Assembly: GCA_013824165.1 (NCBI GenBank)
Contig: PNNH01000025.1
Coordinates: 1 to 34,303 of the forward strand
Reading direction: 5' to 3'
Length of the DNA stretch: 34,303 nt
Source of the DNA: Methylibium sp.
GTDB taxonomy: Bacteria > Pseudomonadota > Gammaproteobacteria > Burkholderiales > Burkholderiaceae_C
Positions 24,434-32,524 of the stretch are shown one piece after another. The notes beneath the pieces were generated by a model, which was given only the letters and a program-made list of their open reading frames with translations, had not been told where the DNA came from and did no database searches. The position numbers were made by a program, and so were the translations under genes. The stretch's first letter is position 1. Every line of letters starts with the position of its first letter.

Positions 24434-25332
24434 GCGCTGAAGAACTCCAGCAACGCTGCCGCCGTCTCGGCCGGTTGCTCCTCGGGCAGGTAATGGCCGC
24501 AGGGCAGGGGCCAGCCGCTGACGCGGCCGGCGCACTGCGCCGTCCACAGCGCCAGCGGGTCGAACAGGCGTTCGACCACGCCACGTGCGCCCCACAGCAC
24601 CAGCAGATCGCAGGCCACCTTGTGCGCCGAGGCGCGCGAGATGCCGTCGTGCTCCAGGTCGATGCCGGCGCTGGCACGGTAGTCCTCGCAGGCGGCGTGG
24701 ATGGCTTCGGGGCGGCAGAAGCAGCGCTCGTATTCGGCTAGCGCCTCGGGCTCCAGATGGGCCAGGCCCTGGCTGCCCCAGCCGCCCAGCTTCCAGTGCA
24801 GGTAGAAGCGCGGGTTGGCGCCGATCATGGTCTCGGGCAGCGGCTGCGGCTGGATCAGGTGGAACCAGTGGTAGTAGGCCCGCGCAAAGTCCATGTCGGT
24901 GCGGGCATACATGTCCAGCGTCGGCGCGATGTCCAGCACCGCCAGCTTGGCGACCGCATCCGGATGGTCCAGCGCCAGCCGGTGCGCGACGCGGCCGCCG
25001 CGGTCGTGGCCCACCAGGCCGAAGCGGGCGATGCCGAAGCGCTCGCGCATGAGCGCCACCATATCGTGCGCCATCGCACGCTTGCTGTAGGGCAGGTGCT
25101 GGGCATCGCTGGGCGGCTTGCCCGAGTCGCCATAGCCGCGCAGATCGGGCATCACAAGGAAGAAGTGGTGCCCCAGCACGCGCGCCACGCGCTGCCAGAT
25201 TGCATGCGTCTGCGGGAAGCCGTGCAGCAGCAACAGCGGCGGCCCGTCCGGCTTGCCGCCGCTGCGCAGGTGGATCGCCTGCCCGCCGACCTCGACGGTC
25301 TCCGCAGTGAAGCCTTCGAACCAGCCGCTCAT
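24430..25332 (-). CDS. Fluoroacetate/haloacetate dehalogenase-type alpha/beta hydrolase
   Basis: A 300-residue alpha/beta hydrolase that closely follows fluoroacetate dehalogenase (Rhodopseudomonas RPA1163 / DehH1 group), which hydrolyses the carbon-halogen bond of haloacetates. All the catalytic positions I remember for that enzyme are present at nearly the same numbers: nucleophile Asp110 with Arg111 and Arg114 (GHDRGGR), Asp134 (VLDIAP), the halide pocket His155-Trp156 (YYHWFHLIQP) and Tyr218 (CEDYRA), and His280 (CGHYLPEE). The oxyanion region is LLHGFPQTHAIW. An aspartate nucleophile excludes an ordinary serine esterase; an epoxide hydrolase would need its ring tyrosine pair instead. The start is ATG at 25330-25332 with GGAG nine bases before. 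It is divergent from metX. Family match is strong; actual halide substrate is inference. Confidence 0.88.
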   Translation of the reverse strand: MSGWFEGFTAETVEVGGQAIHLRSGGKPDGPPLLLLHGFPQTHAIWQRVARVLGHHFFLVMPDLRGYGDSGKPPSDAQHLPYSKRAMAHDMVALMRERFGIARFGLVGHDRGGRVAHRLALDHPDAVAKLAVLDIAPTLDMYARTDMDFARAYYHWFHLIQPQPLPETMIGANPRFYLHWKLGGWGSQGLAHLEPEALAEYERCFCRPEAIHAACEDYRASAGIDLEHDGISRASAHKVACDLLVLWGARGVVERLFDPLALWTAQCAGRVSGWPLPCGHYLPEEQPAETAAALLEFFSA

Positions 25333-25389
25333 CGTGTGTGCTCCATGTCCGTTGTTCTGCGCCCATCCTGCCACGGAAGCGGCGCCCGA

Positions 25390-25395
25390 TATACT
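25390..25395 (+). promoter_or_regulatory. Probable -10 box of the metX leader promoter
   Basis: TATACT lies about 10 bases before the predicted 5' edge of the riboswitch. A start site near 25402 would let the RNA begin just ahead of stem P1. The -35 is not clear; TGCCAC at 25369-25374 is the nearest candidate at short spacing. Confidence 0.5.
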
Positions 25396-25403
25396 TGGCT
25401 CTC

Positions 25404-25457
25404 ACAGCGCCGATTTGTTCCGGATTGCGGGCGCTCTATAAATTCCGCTAAAGAGGG
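25404..25457 (+). ncRNA. SAM-II (SAM-alpha) riboswitch upstream of metX
   Basis: The leader matches the SAM-II aptamer, which binds S-adenosylmethionine in a compact pseudoknot. P1 pairs AGCGCC (25406-25411) with GGCGCT (25430-25435); the 18-base loop carries GATTTGTTCCGGATTGCG, close to the GAUUUAACCGUAUUGC of the metX aptamer I remember. The 3' part has ATAAATTCCGCTAAAGAGGG, matching the conserved AUAAAUGUAGCUAAAAAGGG. Its position ahead of metX fits the family's known target. An intrinsic terminator follows within ten bases, so control is probably by transcription termination at high SAM. Confidence 0.88.
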
Positions 25458-25464
25458 ACGCCCG

Positions 25465-25509
25465 AAAACCGGTGTCCGCTCCGTCAGCGACACCGGCTTT
25501 TTTGTTTTT
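25465..25509 (+). terminator. Leader terminator between SAM-II riboswitch and metX
   Basis: Stem CCGGTGTC / GACACCGG (25469-25476 with 25489-25496), extended inside by GCT/AGC around loop CCGTC, is preceded by AAAA and followed by TTTTTTGTTTTT. It ends 28 bases before the metX start codon, the position expected of an attenuator driven by the riboswitch. Confidence 0.9.
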
Positions 25510-25537
25510 GGGTTGTATGGAAGTCAGAGGTGAGTGC

Positions 25538-26667
<1,130 letters not shown>

Positions 26668-26671
<4 letters not shown>

Positions 26672-27252
26672 GTGATCGCAGCGTGATGGAAGCGATTGCC
26701 GCGCTGGTGCCAGCCGGTTCGCGCGTGCTCGATTTGGGTTGCGGCACTGGCGAGCTGCTGCACCACCTGCAGACGACCAAGGGCTGCACCGGCTACGGCG
26801 TGGAGCTGGACGATGCCAATGTGCTGGCCTGCGCGCAGCGCGGCGTCAACGTGATCCAGCTGAACCTGGAAGAGGGCCTGGCCATCTTCGAGGACCAGAG
26901 CTTCGACGTGGTGCTGCAGCTGGAGACGCTGCAGCATCTGCGCAATACCGAGGCCATGCTCCGGGAAACGGCGCGCGTGGGCCGCATCGGCATTGTCAGC
27001 TTCCCCAACTTCGCCCACTGGCCCAACCGCCTTCAGGTGCTGCTGGGCCGCATGCCGGTGACGCGTGTGCTGCCCTATGAGTGGTACGACACGCCCAACA
27101 TCCGTGTCGGCACCTACGCCGACTTCGAGGTGCTGGCACGCAAGAACCGCCTGCGCGTGCTGGACAGCTTCGGCATCCAGGAGGGGCAGGTCGTGCGCAC
27201 GCTGCCCAATCTGCTGGCCAGTATGGCGGTGTTCAAGCTCGATCGCGGCTGA
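26668..27252 (+). CDS. metW: Methionine biosynthesis protein MetW
   Basis: A 194-residue protein with a SAM-methyltransferase fold: [15 protein letters not shown] (motif I), GVELDD for the acidic loop, and [13 protein letters not shown]. MetW is regularly encoded with metX in proteobacteria and is needed for, or stimulates, homoserine acylation; no methyl acceptor is established. C-terminal features [10 protein letters not shown] and [12 protein letters not shown] are family-specific. The ATG at 26668 overlaps the metX stop by four bases and has AAGGAG ahead, so both are made from the SAM-controlled transcript. Confidence 0.95.
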
Positions 27253-27371
27253 CGCTGGTTGCAGGGCGCCCGGCTAGCCCAATCCTCGCAGCTCAGGCTC
27301 AGGCTGCTGCCAATTTCCGGCACAGGCCGCTGGCATCATCAGTGCTCCATATCTCACAGGGAGCTCTGACC

Positions 27372-27746
27372 ATGATCGGCTACACCACACTCGGTACCCA
27401 TGATCTGCCGCGCGCTGCGGCCTTCTATGACGAGCTGTTCGCCGTCATCGGCGCGAAGCGCACCATGGACTTCGGCCGCGGCATTGCATGGGGCCGCAGC
27501 ATGAGCGAGCCGGGTTTCGCCGTGACGCTGCCCTTTGACGGCCAGCCGGCTACGGTGGGCAACGGCGTGATGATCGCGCTGGCCGCGGACGGCCCGGCCA
27601 CCGTGCAGGCCCTGCATGCCAAGGCGCTGGCGCTGGGCGGCACCGACGAAGGCGCACCGGGGCCGCGCGGTGGCAACTTCTACGCCGCCTATTTCCGCGA
27701 TCTCGATGGGAACAAGCTCAACGCCTTCTGCATGACTGCCGAGTAA
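27372..27746 (+). CDS. VOC-family (glyoxalase/dioxygenase fold) protein
   Basis: A 124-residue single VOC domain: MIGYTTLGTHDLPRAAAFYDELF at the start, a central GNGVMIALAA strand, and NFYAAYFRDLDGNKLNAFC at the end. The family includes metal-dependent isomerases, dioxygenases and resistance proteins; a metal-ligand set cannot be confirmed by eye, though the His in GTHDL and the terminal strand are candidate positions. The ATG at 27372 follows GGGAG at eight bases. It is probably monocistronic, lying 119 bases after metW and convergent with ppk2. Confidence 0.85.
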   Translation: MIGYTTLGTHDLPRAAAFYDELFAVIGAKRTMDFGRGIAWGRSMSEPGFAVTLPFDGQPATVGNGVMIALAADGPATVQALHAKALALGGTDEGAPGPRGGNFYAAYFRDLDGNKLNAFCMTAE

Positions 27747-27788
27747 ACAACAAGACGCCTGACCGGCCTGAGCTCCGGCCCGCCCGGC

Positions 27789-28937
27789 TTAAAGCGGCGC
27801 CGGGTTCTGCGCTTCGCCGCGCTCGTAGACCACGTTGGCACGGCCCACCAGCAGCGGGTCCATCTGCGCGAGCTTGTCGAGATCCTTGTTGGTGTAGGGC
27901 AGCTGGTGCAGCACGTAGCGCATCGCGTTCAGGCGCGCGCGCTTCTTGCAGTCCGACTTGACCACGGTCCAGGGCGCCTCGGCGATGTCAGTGTGGAAGA
28001 ACATTGCCTCCTTGGCCTTCGTGTAGGTGTCCCACTTGTCCAGCGAGGCCTTGTCGATTGGCGATAGCTTCCACTGCTTGAGCGGGTGCGCCTCGCGCTC
28101 CTTGAAGCGGCGGCGCTGCTCTTCGCGGCTGACCGAAAACCAGAACTTCACCACATGCATGCCGGAGCGCACCAGATTGCGCTCGAATTCGGGCGCCTGG
28201 CGCATGAACTCGTTGTACTCGTCGTTGGTGCAGAAGCCCATCACGCGCTCGACGCCGGCGCGGTTGTACCAGCTGCGGTCGAACAGCACGATCTCGCCCG
28301 CGGTGGGCAGGTGCTGCACATAGCGCTGGAAGTACCACTGGCCGCGTTCGACCTCGCTGGGTTTCTCCAGCGCCACCACGCGCGCGCCACGCGGATTCAG
28401 GTGTTCCATGAAGCGCTTGATGGTGCCGCCCTTGCCGGCCGCGTCGCGGCCCTCGAACAGGATCACCACCTTCTGCCCGGTTTGCTTGACCCAGGCCTGC
28501 AGCTTCAGCAACTCCACCTGCAGGCGGTATTTCTGCTTCTCGTAGGCCCGGCGCGACATCAGGTTCTTGTACGGATAGCCGCCCTTGCGCCAGCCGGGCG
28601 ACAACTCTTCGTCGGGATTGGGCACGCCGGCGCTGTTCGGGCTGTGCAACTCGGCCAGCAAGGCCTGGCGCAGCGCCACTGCATCATCCGGCGCGGCGCC
28701 GGCCACCACTGCACGCACCGAGCTGGCCAGGCTGGACGGCCCGCCCTGGGCCACGATGTCCTTCAGCGCTTCCAACTCGCGCGCCTGCGCCTTTTCGATC
28801 GCGTCCTTGATGCTGCGCTGCGCGATGCGCTTCGGATCGGTGCTGCCGCTGGTGTCGCCGCTGCTGGAGCGGCGTGGGCGGGCTGCGCCCGTGGTCGAAG
28901 TCTTGGCGGCTTTCTTGCGCGGGGTCGTGGTGCTCAT
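27789..28937 (-). CDS. ppk2: Polyphosphate kinase 2 (PPK2 family)
   Basis: A 382-residue enzyme that transfers phosphate between polyphosphate and nucleotides. The P-loop is FEGRDAAGKGGTIKRF (about 161-176), Walker B with the adjoining lid is EIVLFDRSWYNRAGVERVMGFC (two segments at about 215-236), and FWFSVSREEQRRRF and WKLSPIDKASLDKWDTY follow, as in single-domain class I PPK2. Residues 1-110 form an added N-terminal part: a Lys/Arg/Ser/Thr-rich low-complexity stretch (1-35), then helices. Class I members are often near 300 residues, so the extension is notable. The start is ATG at 28935-28937 with no clear ribosome site; a Pho-box-like site begins 11 bases upstream. Confidence 0.93.
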   Translation of the reverse strand: MSTTTPRKKAAKTSTTGAARPRRSSSGDTSGSTDPKRIAQRSIKDAIEKAQARELEALKDIVAQGGPSSLASSVRAVVAGAAPDDAVALRQALLAELHSPNSAGVPNPDEELSPGWRKGGYPYKNLMSRRAYEKQKYRLQVELLKLQAWVKQTGQKVVILFEGRDAAGKGGTIKRFMEHLNPRGARVVALEKPSEVERGQWYFQRYVQHLPTAGEIVLFDRSWYNRAGVERVMGFCTNDEYNEFMRQAPEFERNLVRSGMHVVKFWFSVSREEQRRRFKEREAHPLKQWKLSPIDKASLDKWDTYTKAKEAMFFHTDIAEAPWTVVKSDCKKRARLNAMRYVLHQLPYTNKDLDKLAQMDPLLVGRANVVYERGEAQNPAPL

Positions 28938-28948
28938 GATGGCTGCGG

Positions 28949-28966
28949 CTGTAATGAAACTGTCAC
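28949..28966 (+). promoter_or_regulatory. Pho box-like PhoB site
   Basis: CTGTAAT-GAAA-CTGTCAC matches the PhoB consensus of two CTGTCAT-like heptamers separated by four A/T bases at 16 of 18 positions, in an otherwise GC-rich region. It reads in the plus direction, towards the binding-protein-like gene, and lies 11-29 bases before the ppk2 start on the other strand. The neighbours ppk2 and a phytase-like gene fit phosphate control. Binding is not shown. Confidence 0.5.
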
Positions 28967-29111
28967 AGAAGAATCGCACCGCGCCGAGGGCCTGTCCTTG
29001 ATGGCCGTCAAGGTGGATGGCAAGGGCTAGCTCGCGGCGCAGCAGCGAGCTGCAGGCGGTATGCTGACCCACGTCACACAGCCGGTCGACGGACGGGCTG
29101 GTTCGCCTGGT

Positions 29112-29957
29112 ATGTCCAACACGCTGTACTCCTGCATGAGTCCTTGCCCGGTTTCGATCCATCCGCTGATCCCGCTCGCAGTCGGTTTGTCGCTGGGCAT
29201 GGCAGGCCTGCCGTCATCGGCCTGGGGACAATGCTCACGCACCATCGTTGTTCCGGCAGCACCGACCGGCCGCCTGGTGCAGGTGGACGGAGACACCGTC
29301 CGCGGTGCCTTGCCCGATCTGCTGCGCGAGATCGGCCGCAGCGGTGGCTGTGAATTCAGCTTTCCGGTGATGCCGCGGGCGCGAGCGCAGCAGGAGGTGA
29401 TGGACAACGGCCGCATGGACATGTTGCTGCCCGCCGGCCGCAATTCCATGCGCGACCGCTCGGCCCAGTTCGTGCCGCTGATGCGCGAGCCGTTGGCGCT
29501 GATTGTGAGAACCGCCGATCAGGCGCGCGCGCCCCGCAGCCTGGCCGAACTTCACGCGCGCAGCAGCTGGCGCGGCGTGCTGGTCCGCTCCTACGCCTTC
29601 AATGACGAGTATGTCGGCCTGGCCGATCACCTGAAGGCGACGCGCCGCGCTGACTTGGTCAGCGACCCGCTGTCCGCGCTGCGCATGCTGCAGGCCGGCC
29701 GGGTGGAATTTGCGTTGATGCCGCCCAGTGCCACCCATGAAGATGGCGGCAGCCTGCGCGAGGGGCTGGTGCTGCAGCGCTTGGCCGATCTGCCAGCGAT
29801 GGAGTTCGGCGCCTATCTGTCGCGCGCCAGTCTCAGCGAAGCAGATCGCCTGCTGCTCGCCGATCTGTTGACCAAGGCGGTGCGCGACGGCCGCGTGCGC
29901 CGGGCCTTGCTGCAGCACTTCCCGGCCGAACTGCTCGATTGGAGCGGCAGGCCCTGA
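29112..29957 (+). CDS. Periplasmic solute-binding-like protein (SBP family 3 fold)
   Basis: A 281-residue exported protein. After a hydrophobic signal sequence (about 12-38, ending SSAWGQ) comes a domain like bacterial extracellular solute-binding proteins of family 3: GRLVQVDGDTVRGALPDLLREI, MDMLLPAGRNSMRDRS, FVPLMREPLALIV, and MLQAGRVEFALMP in the second lobe. No ABC permease or ATPase gene is adjacent, so it may be an orphan receptor or sensor protein; many Burkholderiales have such orphans. The ligand is unknown. The start is uncertain: ATG at 29112 is chosen, with ATG at 29136 or 29061 possible; none has a strong ribosome site. Confidence 0.72.
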   Translation: MSNTLYSCMSPCPVSIHPLIPLAVGLSLGMAGLPSSAWGQCSRTIVVPAAPTGRLVQVDGDTVRGALPDLLREIGRSGGCEFSFPVMPRARAQQEVMDNGRMDMLLPAGRNSMRDRSAQFVPLMREPLALIVRTADQARAPRSLAELHARSSWRGVLVRSYAFNDEYVGLADHLKATRRADLVSDPLSALRMLQAGRVEFALMPPSATHEDGGSLREGLVLQRLADLPAMEFGAYLSRASLSEADRLLLADLLTKAVRDGRVRRALLQHFPAELLDWSGRP

Positions 29958-30025
29958 CTTCACGCCCCTGTCATCAGGCCTGACTAGGCTGACGCGCTTG
30001 TTCCACACCCCACGCGACGTCTGCC

Positions 30026-31411
30026 ATGAATCTGATGAAGCCATCCCTCCTTGCCCTGGCCTTGGTGCTGGGCTCGCAAGCCGCCAGTGCACAGACGACG
30101 GCCCCGCAAGCCTTTGGCGCCGAACTGGCCGGCCATGCCTGGCTGCCGGCGCGCAGCTTCGTCGCTGCGCCCAAGGATGCGCCGGCCTTTCTGCGCACCA
30201 GCGGCAAGTACACCGCCGCCGATGCCCGCCGCATCGATTCGCTGGAGTCGGTGATGGGCAACTCCTACCTGTCCGACCGGACTGCGCCGCGCCCCACCGG
30301 CGTGAGCCTGCCCTTCAAGGGCCAGCCTGTGCAGGGCTTCTCCGGCATCAAGAGCATGAAGGACGGCAGCTTCTGGGTGCTGACCGACAACGGCTTCGGC
30401 GCCAAGGCCAATAGCGCTGACGCGATGCTGATGTTCCACCAGGTCAAGCCGGACTGGAACAAGGGCGGCATCACGCGCGTGCAGACCCAGTTCCTGCACG
30501 ACCCGGACCGCAAGGTGCCGTTCCTGATCGTCAACGAAGGCACGGACAAGCGCTACCTGACCGGCGCCGACTTTGATGTCGAATCGATGCAGATCATCGA
30601 CGGCGAGTTCTGGTTCGGCGACGAGCTCGGCCCCTACCTGATCCGCGCCGACCGCCAGGGCCGCGTGCTGGCGGTGTTCGAGACGCAGCTGGATGGCAAG
30701 ACCCTGAAATCGCCGGACCACTTCAGCATCACCACGCCGGCCGTGCCGGGCACGCCGGTGACGACGCCGGTGCGCCGCTCGCGCGGCTATGAAGGCATGG
30801 CGGCCAGCAAGGACGGCCGCTTCCTCTACCCCCTGCTGGAAGGCCCGCTGTGGGTCGAGGCCGACAAGAAGTGGGAGACCGACAAGGACGGCCGCGAATA
30901 CCTGCGTGTGCTGGAGTTCGACGTCAAGCAGGGCGCCTGGACCGGTCGCAGCTGGAAGTACGCGCTGGAGCTCAAGGGCAACAACATCGGCGACTTCAAC
31001 ATGATCGATGCCGACACCGGGCTGATCATCGAGCGCGACAACGGTGAAGGCCTGGCAGAGGACGCCTGCAACGGCCCGGCGCGCCCGGACTGCCAGAATA
31101 TCCCGGCCCGCTTCAAGCGCGTCTACAAGATCAGCCTGAAGGACGCCGATGCCGACGGCTTCGTCAAGAAGATCGGCTATGTCGACCTGATGGACATCGC
31201 CGACCCCAAGGGCGTGGCCAAGCGCGGCGGCAAGAACGGCCGCTTCACCTTCCCCTTCGTGACCATCGAGAACGTGGACGTGGTGGATGCCGAGCACATC
31301 GTCGTGGCCAACGACAACAACCTGCCTTACTCCTCGGCCCGCAAACCCAATCTGCAGGACGACAACGAGTTCATCCTGCTGAAGGTGCCGGAGCTGCTGA
31401 AGGCGCGCTAA
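30026..31411 (+). CDS. Secreted phytase-like (esterase-like) protein
   Basis: A 461-residue exported protein with a clear signal peptide (MNLMKPSLLALALVLGSQ, then AASA). The mature part belongs to the phytase-like family (PF13449 type), a beta-propeller-like fold annotated as esterase-like activity of phytase: GFSGIKSMKDGSFWVLTDNGFG, DVESMQIIDGEFWFGDELGPYL, SRGYEGMAASKDGRFLYPLLEG, LIIERDNGEG and FPFVTIENVDVVD. Acidic residues in the DN, DELGP and ERDNGEG loops are likely metal ligands. Phosphate release from organic phosphates is possible but unproved for the family. The ATG at 30026 has a weak ribosome site. Its TAA directly abuts the stop of the convergent AstE-like gene. Confidence 0.85.
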   Translation: MNLMKPSLLALALVLGSQAASAQTTAPQAFGAELAGHAWLPARSFVAAPKDAPAFLRTSGKYTAADARRIDSLESVMGNSYLSDRTAPRPTGVSLPFKGQPVQGFSGIKSMKDGSFWVLTDNGFGAKANSADAMLMFHQVKPDWNKGGITRVQTQFLHDPDRKVPFLIVNEGTDKRYLTGADFDVESMQIIDGEFWFGDELGPYLIRADRQGRVLAVFETQLDGKTLKSPDHFSITTPAVPGTPVTTPVRRSRGYEGMAASKDGRFLYPLLEGPLWVEADKKWETDKDGREYLRVLEFDVKQGAWTGRSWKYALELKGNNIGDFNMIDADTGLIIERDNGEGLAEDACNGPARPDCQNIPARFKRVYKISLKDADADGFVKKIGYVDLMDIADPKGVAKRGGKNGRFTFPFVTIENVDVVDAEHIVVANDNNLPYSSARKPNLQDDNEFILLKVPELLKAR

Positions 31412-32380
31412 TCAGCGTTCCAGCCGGCCCAGGCGCACCATGGTGTTGCCGGGCCGGCCATGTTTCATCGAGGGCATCACCAGCACGCAGTCGTCATACG
31501 GCGTGCGAAACACGGTGTCGCCGTCCTGCGCGAAGGCCGTGCCGGCCTGGGCAATCACGTCCAGGCCATGCACCGGCATGAGGAAGTGAAAATCCTCGCT
31601 GAGCGCGGTGATGGGCTGATCGACGCGGATCAGCCGCTGCTCGGCAGGCAAGGGCAGCAGCAGGTGCTGCGCGGCCCAGTCCGGCGCCACCATGCCGGTC
31701 AGGCGCAGGAAGCGGATCAGCGCGTCGACCGCCACCACCGCTGACGAGCGCTCCCAGTGCTGGCCGCACTCGAGCAGCAGCGCGTTCTTCGGGCTGGCCG
31801 GGTCGCCGAACCCACCGCGGTCGCGCATGCGCAGGCCGGAGGGGTGGCCGGTGTCGATCAGCAGCTCGCCCGGCATGCCGAGCTGGCGTGAAAACTCAGC
31901 GCCCTTGTCGAGCAGTCCGCAGACCATCAGCGGCCGGCAGGCGTCCTGCATCGAATGGATGTCCAGCAGGAAGTCAGCCTCGTCGACGAAGGGCCGCAGC
32001 GCGCGGGCGCGGCGCAGCTCCAGCGAGTCGCGCGGGCCCAGCAGCACCGCGTCGGCCCAGACGCGGTTCAGGTCTTCGTCCACGCAGCGCGCAGCATGCG
32101 GGTCGACTGGGTCGAAACGCGCATAGGCCTCGACATTGGCAAAGCTCGCGATCAGCCTGCCCTGCAGCGGCAGCAGTGTGCGGCCCAGACCCTGCTTGAA
32201 CAGCCAGTCCAGCGCGATCGCGCCGCACAGCTCGTTGCCATGCGTCAGCGCCTGCAGCATCACCGTCGGTCCGGGTCGACCCGAATCGAATACGTGAACG
32301 AATTCGACGCCGCTGCTGGAGGCGCGGTAGGCCTCAATGTCCGGTGGGCTCAGCTCGATCTGGGGCGACTCGATGCTCAT
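31412..32380 (-). CDS. Succinylglutamate desuccinylase/aspartoacylase family protein
   Basis: A 322-residue zinc carboxypeptidase-fold enzyme of the AstE/AspA family that removes an acyl group from an amide. Zinc ligands are His47 and Glu50 in ALTHGNEL and His142 in LDIHSMQD; the general base is Glu204 in LLLECGQHWE; DEDLNRVW is the family's substrate loop. It is not obviously AstE because no other arginine succinyltransferase genes are near, so the substrate remains open. The ATG at 32378-32380 follows AGAGG at seven bases. An inverted repeat lies in the leader 22-52 bases before the start. Confidence 0.85.
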   Translation of the reverse strand: MSIESPQIELSPPDIEAYRASSSGVEFVHVFDSGRPGPTVMLQALTHGNELCGAIALDWLFKQGLGRTLLPLQGRLIASFANVEAYARFDPVDPHAARCVDEDLNRVWADAVLLGPRDSLELRRARALRPFVDEADFLLDIHSMQDACRPLMVCGLLDKGAEFSRQLGMPGELLIDTGHPSGLRMRDRGGFGDPASPKNALLLECGQHWERSSAVVAVDALIRFLRLTGMVAPDWAAQHLLLPLPAEQRLIRVDQPITALSEDFHFLMPVHGLDVIAQAGTAFAQDGDTVFRTPYDDCVLVMPSMKHGRPGNTMVRLGRLER

Positions 32381-32401
32381 CCTTGGGCCTCTTCTTCTTG
32401 T

Positions 32402-32432
32402 CGATCAGCGCCCATTCTCGGTTGGCTGATCG
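32402..32432. repeat. Inverted repeat in leader of the AstE-like gene
   Basis: CGATCAGC (32402-32409) and GCTGATCG (32425-32432) form a perfect 8-bp dyad with a 15-base centre. Neither strand has a T-run after it, so it is not a terminator. It sits between the dienoyl-CoA isomerase-like gene and the AstE-like gene and may be an operator. The rest of this 144-base gap contains further GC-rich short hairpins but nothing I can name. Confidence 0.45.
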
Positions 32433-32524
32433 TTCAGGTCGTCGTCTGTCCAGCGGCCGCCGCTGGTTCTGCGGTAGACGCCGCGGCCCTGCTTGGGCCC
32501 GGCGCGCGCGACTGCTGACGAGAC

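Noticed and set aside
25472-25537. Upstream in-frame start for metX at 25472
   Set aside because: It would place the coding region inside the terminator hairpin; the ATG at 25538 has a proper ribosome site and begins the family-conserved sequence.
27747-27788. Terminator between the convergent VOC and ppk2 genes
   Set aside because: Short GGCC/CCGG repeats are present but no stable stem with a T-run on either strand.
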